64,000 nucleotides of DNA from Rugalucina vietnamica (taxonomy: Eukaryota > Mollusca > Bivalvia > Lucinida > Lucinidae): contig OZ024873.1 in the NCBI GenBank assembly GCA_964017185.1, positions 45,122,760 through 45,186,759 on the forward strand, given 5' to 3'. The position numbers were made by a program, and so were the translations under genes. Of this stretch, positions 11,356-23,339 are shown piece by piece; the first letter of the stretch is position 1; every line of letters starts with the position of its first letter. Under the pieces are notes generated by a model. That model did not search any database. It saw only the letters and a program-made list of their open reading frames with translations, and had not been told where the DNA came from.

Positions 11356-11398
11356 CAAAAAAAAAACGGAAAAAATAATGGTGCACTATATTTTAAGT
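10655..11398. other. No gene seen; homopolymer-rich
   Basis: Includes a T-rich stretch at 11089-11127, a run of ten or so G at 11129-11140 and a long A run at 11321-11353. A 108-codon open frame on the minus strand resembles nothing known and has no splice context. Confidence 0.4.
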
Positions 11399-11959
11399 AT
11401 CAGTCACACCAGGCGAACGGACGTCAAACGGGTTAAGTCCGTTGGTGTCCGTTGGCATCCGTTCCTTATCCGGTGAACCCGTTCCGTGTCCGTTGATGTC
11501 CGTTTTACCCGTTGGTGTCCGTTGACAAGTTTTGTGCATGTTCAAAACTTGGAACGGGTTCCAACGGGTTAGACCGGATAAATGAATCCGTTGGGCGTCC
11601 GTTGGTTGTCCGTTAGCTGTGCGTTGGTATACGGTTTGCCCGGTACTTATCCGTTCTACATTCGATAGTCATCCGGTAGATACCCGTTCGCGTCAGGTCG
11701 AAAGTGGTGGCCAACGGACGACTAACGGACATGTAACGTTTAAAACGGTCTGGAACGGACGGGGAACGTTTGCTAAACGGACAACAACGGACAGGGAACG
11801 TTCAAGTAACGAATATAAGCTCTGTTTCATGTGATCGAACCAATTACCTCAATCTTAAAAGATGCGACTTGCCCAATCCTACACTCATTTTATTTCTATC
11901 ACTTTGTGTGTTAGGACATTCAGGAATATAGAATATTAGTTGAATAAAATATTAGTGCA

Positions 11960-12151
11960 ATGGACTGTCGTGTAAGAGCCGGCCTTGAGTGCCAAGCAGC
12001 GCTGATCCAGGCTGAGATAGACCTGCTTGGGGTCAGTATTGATGAGCATGAACTGGCCAGTCAGGGTAAGAAGAGACGAAGGCGGCGATGGTGGTGTAGA
12101 GCCTGGTTAAGCCCAGAAAGGAGAAGACACTTTGGTCTCTTTCGTCAATAG
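11960..12151 (+). pseudogene. Harbinger transposase N-terminal fragment
   Basis: Encodes 63 residues from ATG: MDCRVRAGLECQAALIQ, then KKRRRRRWWCRAWLSPERRR and HFGLFRQ before TAG. An Arg-rich run followed by WW.R.WL..R...G.F..L is what I recognise as the start of animal PIF/Harbinger DDE transposases, normally about 350-450 residues. The DDE core is absent, so this cannot act as a transposase. It lies inside a TIR element. Confidence 0.6.
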
Positions 12152-12251
12152 GGATTAGACGACGCGGCTGAGGGGAGGGCACTACGGCCTTCTTTCGCCC
12201 TCGTCCCTTTCCCTTTGTAGGTGTTCTTTTCGACTTGCCTTTTGGTGGCAT
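12033..12251 (-). pseudogene. Second Harbinger-type protein, N-terminal fragment
   Basis: From ATG at 12251: MPPKGKSKRTPTKGKGRGRK, a Lys/Gly/Pro-rich start, continuing to about residue 35 before running antisense through the transposase fragment. Autonomous Harbinger elements carry a second, often Myb/SANT-like gene; a basic N terminus fits, but no SANT helix remains. Only about 12147-12251 is likely genuine. Confidence 0.4.
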
Positions 12252-12900
12252 CGTGACGTTCTGAGCACAATTTTTCTTGCCTGAGTATTTATACCCGTTT
12301 CATCCGTCACGCGACCGTTTAAACGCGTTCGTTAACCGTTAGACGACCGTTTTGCCCGTTTCTCGTGCGGTTCATGTTCGTTCTGTCCGGTATACATCCG
12401 TTCCTCATCCGGTAATATCCGTTAGTTAAACGTTCCTTGTCCGTTCTGTCCGTTGGTTAACCGTTCCTTGTCCGTTACAAATGCGGTTCTCGTCCGGTTT
12501 ACACGTTCCTGAAATCTTCCGCGATGGTCTTCACCGCCCTCGAGACGACTTTTGGGAACGGATATCAACGGACAAGTATTTTTTGCATATTTTCTGTCCG
12601 TTCGGCATCCGTTCGGCATCCGTTGGAACCCGTTCTCTGGTCTGACTGATCCTTTACAACTTCGTCACATTTTATTACGCGTAAAAGCTTTTATTCTTGT
12701 GCTCGTTCCGGGCGGACTCCAGAGTCTCATTATTAGCACGTGATTTGCGTGGCGCCCGGTATCGAGCATAATTAACTGCAGTGTATTATCAGCACGTGCG
12801 CACGTGAATCGCCACATTAATAATGTTGTTGTTTTTTTCTGCGTTAATATATGGCTGTTAATATCGTGTGACGGGTATTTACGCAATAATAAGAGGATAA

Positions 12901-13039
12901 AACATTCTTTTCCGTGCATTAACGTTTGCCAAGCCCAAGGGCAATAATGTGTTGCAGCCCGAACCGCGTAGCGGTGAGGGCTGCAACACATTATTGCCCG
13001 AGGGCTTGGCAAACGTTAATGCACTTGGAAAAGAATGTT
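12901..13039. repeat. Hairpin (inverted repeat), ~139 bp
   Basis: AACATTCTTTTCC..GTGCATTAACGTTTGCCAAG on the left is mirrored by CTTGGCAAACGTTAATGCAC..GGAAAAGAATGTT. The stem is about 60 bp with one or two mismatches; the loop is GAACCGCGTAGCGGTGAG, itself foldable. The same peptide start can be read on both strands because of the symmetry, so those open frames are not genes. Confidence 0.9.
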
Positions 13040-13079
13040 ATATCGTCATTGTTATATACCTTTCCTCCAATACATATAC

Positions 13080-13082
13080 ATT

Positions 13083-13153
<71 letters not shown>

Positions 13154-13155
13154 TT
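13080..13155. repeat. (TTTA)n microsatellite
   Basis: About 18 uninterrupted copies of TTTA. Confidence 0.98.
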
Positions 13156-13350
13156 GTGTATGCTATATCTTGAAATCGCGCATGATGACAAGCGCACAGC
13201 CGTTGATTGGTAAGTGATTAGACGCAAAATGACACGTTAAATTAAGATGAAATATACGTCTGAAATGTACACTCACCTGCCATATTAAATTTAGATGAAA
13301 TGAACAACTGCCAGTGTCCATAACATGTAAACAGGTGTATGTCATAGTCT

Positions 13351-13514
13351 CAGGGCAATAACACCTAGGGCAATAACACCATTATTGCCCTGCTATGACG
13401 TCATCTCAGGGCATTAACACCATTATTGCCCTGCTACGGTGTCATCTCAGGGCATTAACACCATTATTGCCCTGATATGACGTCATCTCAGGGCATTAAT
13501 GGTATTAATGCCCT
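13351..13514. repeat. Tandem small hairpins
   Basis: Three to four units of about 55 bp, each a stem CAGGGCAATAA/TTATTGCCCTG (or GGGCATTAA) around CACCA, separated by TATGACGTCATCT, which is itself palindromic. The GGGCAATAATG word also occurs in the 12901-13039 hairpin. Confidence 0.85.
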
Positions 13515-13812
13515 ACGACGCCTAAAACAGCAGAAAGTGCTGTCCGTTACAACACGACAAGTTTCTATTGTAGAGATATATTAGGTATATAACAATGCGC
13601 AATGAAAAGAAGTTGTGGTCAGTGCCATCATTATAATGAACGGTCGGGAAATAGTGAAGCCCAAAAGTAATATTTCTGGTGATGTAATAACAAGAAAGAA
13701 TATATAAACAAACTTAACATGTATTTATTTGAAAAATAAATAAAAACAAAAATCAATAAAAATTATATGCAAATATACAATAGATACATACAATATATAT
13801 ACAAACATAATT

Positions 13813-14046
13813 GAGCCGCCTCGTGGGAAAACCAACAATGTGGTTTCCGAACAGGTCCGACACAAACCAGGCTGTATAAGCACAGAAGATGGCTAGAGGT
13901 TGGAAATTTTGGATTTAGAGAGTAGAGAAATTGTACGATCCATGTAGCGAAAACAAAGGCGCTGATCAGCTTCGCAGTTACTGCGAAGCTGATCTGCGCC
14001 TTTGTTTTCGCATATGCAGATTGTTGGTTTTCTCATGAGGCGGCTT
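13813..14046. mobile_element. GAGCCGC-type TIR element with internal hairpin
   Basis: Left end GAGCCGCCTCGTGGGAAAAC, right end GTTTTCTCATGAGGCGGCTT. Near the right lies a 31-bp perfect stem, GAAAACAAAGGCGCTGATCA and its inverse around TTA. No coding capacity. The target duplication is not clear at this copy. Confidence 0.85.
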
Positions 14047-14206
14047 ATATAACACTTATATTGCTTAAGCTTCCGTCTCTCTCTCTCTGAGTGTGTGACA
14101 GATGTTTGATATCATTATAAATTGTAAGCCTTTTTATTTTCACCATTCGTTACGATTCTTCTTTCACTTTTTTTTGAAATGATACAAAATTCAGAACTGA
14201 TACTGA

Positions 14207-14253
<47 letters not shown>

Positions 14254-14262
14254 AATCAATCA

Positions 14263-14321
<59 letters not shown>

Positions 14322-14352
14322 AATCAATGAATAAAAATAAATAAATAAAAAA
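14207..14352. repeat. (AAAT)n microsatellite
   Basis: Long AAAT array interrupted twice by AATCAAT. Confidence 0.97.
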
Positions 14353-14477
14353 AAACGCTTGAAATCTGGCATTATAACTTATTGTTGAATGATGTTAGGC
14401 CATGATTCAGAGGACCAATGGTTCTGTAAACGCTTACCTGAGATCTGAGACATAAACCAATAAATTTGTTTGACTAT

Positions 14478-15234
14478 AGTCCAATTCGCATGCGCAAAAA
14501 ATACACGCGTGTAAATATACTCCGGTGTGTATTTATACTCCTGTGTGCAAATCAACCTGAGAGTAAATTTAAATTGCGTTCGCATGGGTTTTATCGCCAG
14601 GAGTATTTTTGTAGGTAAATTTATCTTTTCTGGATTAAAACCTGTTCATTTAAGTTTTCTGTATTTGCAAAACAAGAAGAGGCTGTTTCAACGTGTTCAT
14701 GTAGACTTTGGCAGCAGAGAGGAATCATGTAATGGTCAGGCTTAACCTTAGCAGTTATACAGTTTCCTTTTTTCATCCTTTCATAAGGAATTACTGTTAA
14801 AATGCCCCAAGAATCCTAACCAAGAATGATGAAGAAATAGTGTGGCTGTTTGCACTCCATATGATCTAAAATGTTATGAATGGCAATAAACTCTTATTTA
14901 GCAACAATGTCCACAGTTTCAGCAACTGTCATATAATCAGTTAGGAACAAAAAATGAGAAAACTTGTAATCTAAAAGCAGAATATTGACTTGAAATAAAA
15001 ATACTCATGGGTAAATTTTACTTTGCGTTCGCATGGGACATAATAGTAAATTCACACGTGTGTATTTGTAAAAATAAAATTTGCATCTGGTCAGACCCAG
15101 GAGTAAATTTACCCATATGTAAATATACTCCGGTGTGTATTTGCGTTCGCATGCGCCATTTACTTACCCCGAGTAAAATTTGCACACCGGAGTATATTTA
15201 CACGTGTGTATTTTTGGCGCATGCGAATTGGACT
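14478..15234. mobile_element. Non-autonomous TIR element, 757 bp, TAT duplication
   Basis: Left terminus AGTCCAATTCGCATGCGC and its inverse GCGCATGCGAATTGGACT at the right; inverted repeats run about 50 bp. Flanked by TAT at 14475-14477 and 15235-15237. The interior repeats words such as GTGTGTATTT, GTAAATATACTCC and GCGTTCGCATG in both orientations. No protein. The 3-base duplication and motif-dense interior resemble the elements at 4583 and 45090. Confidence 0.85.
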
Positions 15235-15254
15235 TATGATGTTCATGTACATGT

Positions 15255-16636
15255 ATTTAGCCCCAGGGCAGGGTCAAAATAACCCCAGGGGTCAATTTCT
15301 TTTTCAAAATCATTAATATCTTGTCCATTTGCCCATTTCCTGAAGTTGTTTCCCATTGAATGACATTTTATCAGCTTTCTGCAATATGTGACCTACGTTG
15401 ACCTTGCCTTAAAATCTGTCAATGTCATCACGGGGCCATGATTTATAAACACATTGTAGTACTCTAGTTGCTATATGTCTATTTTCATTGCAATAGGTTT
15501 AGCAGTTCCGGAGAAGAAGATTTTGAAGGCTTTTTACCTTGTATGGACATGGCGGCCATTTTGGTCATGTGACCTGGATTATCAATATATACATTGGTTC
15601 CCACGTCCTAAAATGCTTCATGTAAAGTTTGGCTTTTATTGGCCAAGTGGTTTCAGAGAAGGAGAACTAAGAATATTTTTGTAACATACATGTATATTGT
15701 CCCAGGGTGTGGGTAGACTAACCCCTGGAGTCCTAATATTTTCAAAATCATTGATATTCTGTCCTAATGCCGATTTCCTGCAAGTGTTCTCCTTCAAATG
15801 GCATTTTAATAGTTTTCCCCATTCAAATGCATGGGGGACCTATGTTGACCTTGTTGTAAAATAGGTCAAGGTCATCTCAGGGTCATAATTTATAAACGCA
15901 TTGAAGTACTCTGGTCATTGCTGCTACATGCCAAGTTTCGTTGAAATCTGTCCATCAGTTCCGGAGAAGATTTTTCTAAGGGTTTTTACCATATATGGGC
16001 ATGGCGGCCATCTTGGTCATGTAACCTGGATTATTTATTACTACATTGGTTCCCCCTTCTTGTAGATGCTTCATGAAAAATTTGGCTTTAATTGATCAAG
16101 CGGTTTCAGAGAAGAAGATCTTTGAATATTTTTAGTAATTTACATGTTTGCCCCGGGGTGGGGGCAGACCTACCCCTAGGGTCCAAAACTTTTCAGAATC
16201 ATAAATCTTGAGTCCATTTGCCTATTTCTTGCAAGTTGTTCCCTTCAAATGACATTTAAACAGTTTTACCCATTCTAATGCATGGGGGGCCGAAGTTGTC
16301 AGACCTTGCCGTAAAATAGGTCAAGGTCATCACAGGGTCATAATTTATATAGATAATGCTTCACGCCAAGTTTCGTTGAAATCGGTCAAGTGGTTCCGGA
16401 GAAAATTTTTAAGGGTTTTTACCATATATGGGCATGGCGGCCATCTTGGGCATGTGACCTGGATTATTTATAAACACATTGGTTTCCCTTTCCCATAGAT
16501 GCTTCATATAAGATTTGGCTTTGATTGGCCAAGCGGTTTCAGAGAAGATCTTTGAAATGGTGGACAACGACGTCGACGACGGACGGACGGACGCCGGATC
16601 ATGACCATCCTATAAGCTCACCTTGTGAGCTAAAAA
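15255..16636. mobile_element. GACCTTGACC-type repeat, second long copy
   Basis: Same family as 2114-4258: three units of about 440-450 bp marked by GGCATGGCGGCCATCTTGG-type segments near 15548, 15998 and 16434. Ends ACGGACGGACGGACGCCGG and CTCACCTTGTGAGCTAAAAA. The next 190 bp (16637-16827) hold a fragment of the same repeat in opposite orientation. Confidence 0.7.
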
Positions 16637-17439
16637 ACTTTCAAAATCTTCTCCGGAACGGTATATACCAATTTCATCGAAACTTGGTATGTAGCATTTA
16701 TGATGCTTTGTATAAATCATGACATTCTATTTTACAGCAAGGTCAAATTTAGTCACCGTGACTTTTTAATGAGAAAACGCGGAAACATCGGATTTCAGTG
16801 AGTTTGCAGCTTGTGACCTGATATGTAGGTCATTCAAAAAGTAATGCAATATGTAGCATATTTTAAATATATTCATCTGACAGAGGTAAAGTTTTTTAAT
16901 TTTTGAAAGTTTGATTCAATCTGCATTCAGCAAAATACATGTCAACTCAATCAGACTATACACTTAATGTTGCTTAGCAACCATAAAATGGCAGGGAAGG
17001 TGTCGTGGCCGCGAAAACCGCTTTTCAAAAATCAAATAAAGCTTTGGTATTCCTTTGATGATGTTTTAAATAGTTATCTATTTATATGCTTTAGTTGGCC
17101 TCCCAAGCCCCCCAAATATTTTTCTGTTGGCATTTTTGAGTACATTTTGGCATCCATGCCCAATGTGTACCTTAATGTGTAACAATACATGCTAGGGTGG
17201 ATGCCAAGTCTGAAAATGCCCCAGAGTCCCAAAAATAGGTCAAAGGTCAACTAAGTGCAAAATTTAAGATATTTCAACATTATAGCAGTATCTTATGAAA
17301 TATTTTCTTTTTTGTGTGTGTAAAAACACCCCAAATTACACCTAATACATTTATATGGTGTAATCAGTTACAATTGTTACAACAAAGTAATGCAGACTTA
17401 GGTCAAAGGTCACTTTAGTGCAAAAAGTGCTTATTTTCA

Positions 17440-19330
17440 TGCCCTTTTACAATTGCCTGTATAAACATCAGTGTCAGTGGTATTCTGATGGGGATAAAGT
17501 TTTTTTAGGTACTTTTTGTATCAATTGTGTATAGAAAATGATCAATCGATACCAATTTCAGCTCTCTACAGCTTTTGGTTGCTGAGATATTGCCAATTTT
17601 ATTCGTATAGTCCCCTGCATTTGTCTGTGTTTTTTTTTCTCTTATATCTTAAGTTTTCTTAATTTTTTGCAATGGGATATTCAGCTTGGTCATATATATT
17701 ATTACATGGTTATCCATTATTGTCATAGCAATCATTTGATACCAATTTCAGATCTCTAGAACTTATGGTTGCTGAGATATTAACGTTTCCGTTGGTATAC
17801 CCCTCTATTTTTCAGTGATTTGTATCAAATATCTTAAGTTTTCATCAATATTCAAACAGCAAGAAAGTCGAACTATTCATTTATCTTATCACATAATTGT
17901 AGCACATTATCATAACAATCATTTGATATCAGTTTCAGCTCTCTAGGACGTTTGGTTGCTAAGTTATAAAACATTTTGTTGGTATACCCCATCAACTATT
18001 CTGTGGTTTTTCACTAATATTTAAAGTTTTTATCAATATTCGAAAAACAAGAAAGTCAGATTGTTTGTGTGCCTTACAACATGGTTATAGAATGTTATCT
18101 TAGCAATCATTTGGTCACTGAGATATTAGCAGTTTTATTGGTAAACCCCCTTCGTATGTCAAGGATCTTTCTCCTATATCTTGAGTTTCCTTAAATATTT
18201 GAGAAACAAGAAAGTGAGCTTGTTAAAAAATCTTATAAAATAGTTAAAGAATATTGTCATAGCGATCTTTTGATACCAATTTCAGCTTTCTATGACTTTT
18301 GGTTGCTGAGATATATACGTTTCCGTATTGATGCGTCTTATTATAAAACATTATTATAGCAATCATTTGATACCTATTTCAGCTCTCTAGATTTTTTGGT
18401 CACTGAGATATTAACAATTTTATTGGTATACCCCCTTCGTTTGCCAGTGATTTTTCTCCTATATCTTAAGTTTTCTTAAATATTTGAGAAACAAGATAGT
18501 CAGCTTGTTTGTTACATGGTTGTAGAATATTGTCATATCAATCATTTGATACCAATTTCTGCTCTCTATGGCTTTTGGTTGCTGAGATATAAACATTTCT
18601 ATAGGTATACCCCCTGCATTTGCTGTAATTTTTCTCTAATATTATAAGATGTCATCAATTTTCGAACAACACGAAAGTCTGATTATTTATATGTCTTATA
18701 TATGGTTTTGGAATGTTGTCATAGCAATTATTTGATACCAATTTCTGCTCTCTAGGGCTTTTGGTTGCTGAGCTATAAACATTTCTGTAGGTATACCCCC
18801 TCCATTGTTCTGTAATTTTTCTCAAATATTGGAAGTTCTCATCAAGATTTGAACCCCAAGAAAGTCAGATTCTTTCTGTATCTTATCACATAATTATAAA
18901 CCATTCTCATATCAATCATTTGATATAAATTTCAACTCTCTAGAGTTTTTGGTTGCTGAGATATAAGCAATTTTGTTGGTAGACCCCCTTCATTTATCTA
19001 TTATTTTTCTCTATTATCTGAAGTTCTCTTTAATACTGAGCATTAAGATAGCCGATTTGTTTATATATCTTATTATGTGGTTATAGAACATTGTCATATC
19101 AATCATTTGATACCATTTTAAGCTCTTTAGGGCTTTTGGTTGACGAGATATAAGCAATTATGCTGGTATACTCCATTTTTCTGTGATTTTTTTTCTAATA
19201 TTTAAAGTTCTTATTAATATTCGAACACCAGGAAGTCAGTTTGATATTTATGTCTTATTACATGGTTATCAAGCATTGTAAGAGGAATCATTTGATACCT
19301 ATTTCTGCTCTCTATGTGTATTAGTAGCCA
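17440..19330 (+). repeat. ~187-bp satellite array
   Basis: About ten copies marked by GGTTGCTGAGATAT at 17576, 17767, 18301, 18576, 18763, 18950 and diverged forms at 17950, 18110, 18398, 19137 and 19324. Each unit carries GGTATACCCCCT, TTTTTCTC, CAATCATTTGATACCAATTT and CAGCTCTCTAG. Spacing is 183-191 bp except for one shortened unit near 18300-18400. Close to a nucleosome repeat length; no frame. Confidence 0.9.
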
Positions 19331-20044
19331 AGAAATATAGTTGTACCACACTACTTCCTCTGCTTATTTTGGGTGGGGTGAACATTGTGATTTTACATGA
19401 CACAAATGTGCAATAAAGTGATCCTCTGACCAAACTGGCACCCATGGGCATTTGTTCTAAGGGTGCAAAGTACATCCTATAGATATCCAACCCTAAATCC
19501 TTCAAATGGCAATAGATTGTCCCTTTGTAAATCTTGATTTTCGTTATTTTCATTAATATTTATGAAAATGCAAATGAGATAATTTTTATTTAGGCCCATG
19601 ACATCAACAAATTTGTCAAATAGTATTATTGGTACAATTACAATGAGTCGCAATGATAGTTATGAAATTAGTTTATGGGATACTTGATTTTTAATTGTTT
19701 CTTTTTATTCATTTTAAAGTTTTAATGAAAATTCATGAATATGCGAATTAGATATTTTCTATAACTTATCATTGAAAGAAAGGACTATGTCTAAGCTTTA
19801 AAATGAGACCAAGTTCAATGGTCTAGGATTACAAATAATTGAGATATCTTCAATTTTCTTTGTGTAACCCCATTACAAAAACGTAGAAAATGAATATTTA
19901 GGGTACTTTAATAGAACATAGCGTAAAACGCAAACACTTCCACTTCAAGATGGCAGAAAACAGCCTTGATAGCTTTTTTAATGTACTTTTAGAAAATCAT
20001 AATGTAGAAAATTCCCCCTGGGGGAGGGGGTATGGATAGCTAGA

Positions 20045-20530
20045 AGACTATTAGTTAGCATATATTTTTGCACTCATATGACATTTGACCTAATTATGTG
20101 ACCCAGAGGCAGTGACAGACTTGGAATATACCCGTATGAGTTTAAACACTTGTCAATGAAAAAAATAAGCACATGCTGTCTTTAGTCAGTTCATGTTTGA
20201 TTTAAGAAATACTTGATTATTGTAACGGGCGTTTGTTATTTTGCACTCATTTGACTTTTGACCTAATTCTGTCACCCAGGGGCATTTGCAGTCTTGGAAT
20301 CCACCTCTATGTCTTTGGACACATGTCAAGGAATGACATGAGTGCAAGTTATCTATAATCAGTCCATTATTTTCCAAAACAATAATGTTTATTTTCATTT
20401 TTACAGATTTTTGCTATTTTACACTCGTTTGACCTTTGACCTTGTTCTGTGGCCCAGGGTCATTTACAGACTTAGCATCCACTCGTACGAGTTTGGGCAC
20501 ATGCCAAGGAATATTATGAGCATAGGTAGA
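20045..20530 (+). repeat. ~190-bp tandem repeat, three copies
   Basis: Three units built on TTTTGCACTCATTTGACTTTTG, GACCTAATTCTGT, a CCCAGGGGCA-like word and a TTTGGACACATGTCAAGGAAT-like end. Different from the 187-bp satellite but in the same element. Confidence 0.75.
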
Positions 20531-21451
20531 ATAATGTACTCAAAAATGCCAACAAAACCAAAACTAAGCCACTTTTTTGGATTTGGACTGCCAAGTATTT
20601 GTGTAATGTCATCTAATCCAGAACTTTGCAGGCAAATGGAATGTTCATAGCGTCCCACGCGTGTGAACTGCTGCTTAGCAACGCAAGAACCTGGCATTTT
20701 GGGTTTTATGCATTTTCCATAGATTTTGGTTGCTTAGCAACGCTTTATGTTATCTGAGAATTAAATTTTGTAGCAAGTACTGTACAAAGCGTCAGTTGCA
20801 GTAGCAATTAGGCATAGAAATGATCGACTAAACAAACTATATGTCAAATTGTAGCAGAAATTGTATCTCTACCCCCATTTTTCAACCTTCGATCCATAAA
20901 TTTTAGTCAATTTTTCAACTTTCACTGGGTGTTAATCAGATTACATTATCTTGAATAATAAACAAAACAATTTTGAGTTCGGAGTGAGAAAATAAAATAA
21001 ATAAGTTTAATTTAGCTTTCCTGCTACCATGGCAACGGTTTTAAAAGACGTGGCCAAGTACCTTTTACCAGGGTTCTATTGTTGCTAGGCAACAAGAAGT
21101 CGAGCATGTGACTAGCTGTTGAACTGTCTCGCAGAATACAAATTGAATTTATATTTCAGGAAAAATAAATCAAACTTTAATAAGGTATTCAAACACAAAA
21201 TTACGATCAATATTGCATTACTTATTGAATGACCCTCGTCGCGTTCATGGAGTAATGTGGTTATGTGAGTATTCAATATCAAGGTCATTTATGCTTATGA
21301 CACAGTCGTTTTGGTCACATATAGGCTTTTCAATGAGAAAAAGAGTGTCAACCATGGACTTCTCCGAATGTTCTGGAGCATGTCACCTGAAAATTGGTAA
21401 ATACGGAGGTTTTGCTGATTAAAGGCAAAAGGCCAATGTAATTTCCCCGTT

Positions 21452-21517
21452 TTTTTATATACCAACCCCAAGATTCGAATATATTAACTCTACCCCGGAA
21501 TTCATCATATCTACCCC

Positions 21518-21566
<49 letters not shown>

Positions 21567-21600
21567 TATATATCTCTACCCCGTTTTTTATATGGGCCAC
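21452..21600. repeat. First units of the 27-bp array and a T run
   Basis: Four diverged units (TATCTCTACCCCG) interrupted by about 44 consecutive T and a short (TA)n. This is the left edge of the array that resumes at 22185. Confidence 0.8.
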
Positions 21601-22184
21601 AACACGAGAAAATGTACCTTCAGGCTATTTTTTTGAGTATTAGAAAAACGGTTTTATTTTGAAGGTATACTGTTTCTAGAGTCTAATAGTCTTTTTTGAG
21701 CGGAATATTCAAGTTAATGTGTTAGTTATAACAAATTTACCACATGAACCCTAAAAACGTCATTCTCCTGAAAAATGGAGTCAGTGTTACGTTATGTATT
21801 TCTGCAGGTTAGGAGTGCCTACAAAACTCGTCACATTTGCTCAAAATTAGCCAGAACTTATTGTTTTGATATAAACATATAATCATTACAAGCAATCTGT
21901 CCAAATATTTTATCTATTTTGTGACTCTGTGGTGGCTATGGTTACCGTTGGACAATAGATAAAGGGAAACTACGAAAAGTATATTATGTGCTAAAACAGG
22001 GGTAGATAACTCCAAATATTGAAAATTAATATGTTTTAAAACTCATTTATTCGGTAGTCAGTGTTCAAGGTTATCTGTAAACCATATATTGCATGATTTT
22101 CCGCTTTTGTGCAGTTTTCTACAAGTAACGTCACAGTGTCTGAAGGTACATTTTGTCGCGTTGCGTTTCATACATGTATATCAT
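21601..22184. other. Unique-looking gap in the minisatellite
   Basis: AT-rich sequence with no recognisable gene or terminal repeat. Array-derived open frames begin within its last 100 bases but are not supported as genes. Confidence 0.4.
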
Positions 22185-23335
22185 CTCTACCCCGGAGTTT
22201 TATATACATCACCTCTATCCCGGGTTTTTATCATCTCTACCCCGGGGTTTCCATATATCATCTCTACCCCGGGGTTACATATATCCTCTCTACCGAGGGG
22301 TTACCATATATCCTATCTACCCCGGTGTTACCATATATCCACGCTATCGCGGGGTTTCCATATATCCTCTCTACCCTGGGGTTACCATACATCCACTCTA
22401 TCGCGGGGTTTCCATATATCATCTCTACCCCCAGGTTACCATATATTCTCTCTACCCCGAGGTTATCATTTATCCTCTCTACCCCGGGGTTACCATTTAT
22501 CCTCTCTACCCCGGGGTTACCATTTATCCTCTCTACACCGGGGTTACCATATGTCCTCTCTGCCCCAGGGTTACCATATATCCTCTCTACCGCGGGGTTA
22601 CCATATATCCACTCTATCGCGGGTTTCCATATATCATCTCTACCCCGGTGTTACCATATATCTTCTCTATCGTGGGGTTACCATATATCCACGCTATCGC
22701 GGGGTTTCCGTATATCATCTCTACCCCGGGGTTACCATATATCCTCTCTACCCCGGGGTTACCGTATATCCTCTCTACCCCGGGGTTACCATATATTCTC
22801 TCTATCCCGGGGTTAGCATAAATTCTCTTTACCCTGGGGTTACCATATATCCACTCTATCGCATGGCTTCCATATATCATCTATATCCCGGGGTTTCCAT
22901 ATATCCTCGCTATCCAGGGTTTTCCATATATCCTCTCTACCCCGGGGTTTTATATATCATCGCTACTATGGGGCATTTATATATCATCTCTACCCCGGGG
23001 TTTTATACATCATCTCTATCTCGGGGTTTCCATATATCATCTCTACCCCTGGGTTTCCATATATCATCTCTACCCCTGGGTATTTATATATCATCACTAC
23101 CCCGGGGTTTTTATATATCATCTCTACCCCGGTTTTTTTCATATATCATCTCTACCCCGGGAGTTTTTATGTATCATCTATACCACAGGGTTTCGTATAT
23201 ATCATCTCTATCGGAGTTTCCATATATTATCTCTAACCCGGGGTTTCCATATATTATCTCTACCCCGGGTTTTTCAATATCATCTCTAATCTGAGGTTTT
23301 ATATATCATCGCTACCCCGGGGGTATTTTTCTATT
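22185..23335. repeat. 27-bp minisatellite, block A
   Basis: About 42 copies of a unit near TTACCATATATCCTCTCTACCCCGGGG (positions vary). The unit length is a multiple of three and lacks stops in several frames, so long artificial frames arise (up to 401 codons, e.g. repeating YPGVTIYPL). Each unit carries self-complementary CCCCGGGG and ATATAT. Confidence 0.95.
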
Positions 23336-23339
23336 ATCT

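Larger units (their letters stand above)
11399..12650. mobile_element. PIF/Harbinger-like deletion derivative, 1.25 kb
   Basis: Imperfect terminal inverted repeats: ATCAGTCACACCAGGCGAAC at the left, and on the right an end whose complement reads ATCAGTCAGACCAGAGAACG. Subterminal regions hold dozens of GTCCGTT, ATCCGTT and AACGGAC words. The centre keeps the N-terminal parts of two convergent open frames (11960-12151 plus, 12033-12251 minus), as expected if an autonomous Harbinger with transposase and a second protein lost its middle. A clean 3-base target duplication is not visible (TAT left, ATC right). Confidence 0.7.
16828..21234. mobile_element. 4.4-kb inverted-end element with satellite core
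   Basis: Terminal inverted repeats: GGTCATTCAAAAAGTAATGC on the left, and GCATTACTTATTGAATGACC on the right. Inverted similarity continues inward in patches: TTGCTTAGCAACC with GTTGCTAGGCAAC, and TGTTGGCATTTTTGAGTACA (17133) with its inverse (20537). Between the arms are satellite arrays (17440-19330, 20045-20530). No transposase frame is seen. Unnamed family; boundaries rest on the terminal repeats only. Confidence 0.6.

Noticed and set aside
12665..13213. Matching MPSPRAIMCC peptides on opposite strands
   Set aside because: Explained by the inverted repeat at 12901-13039.
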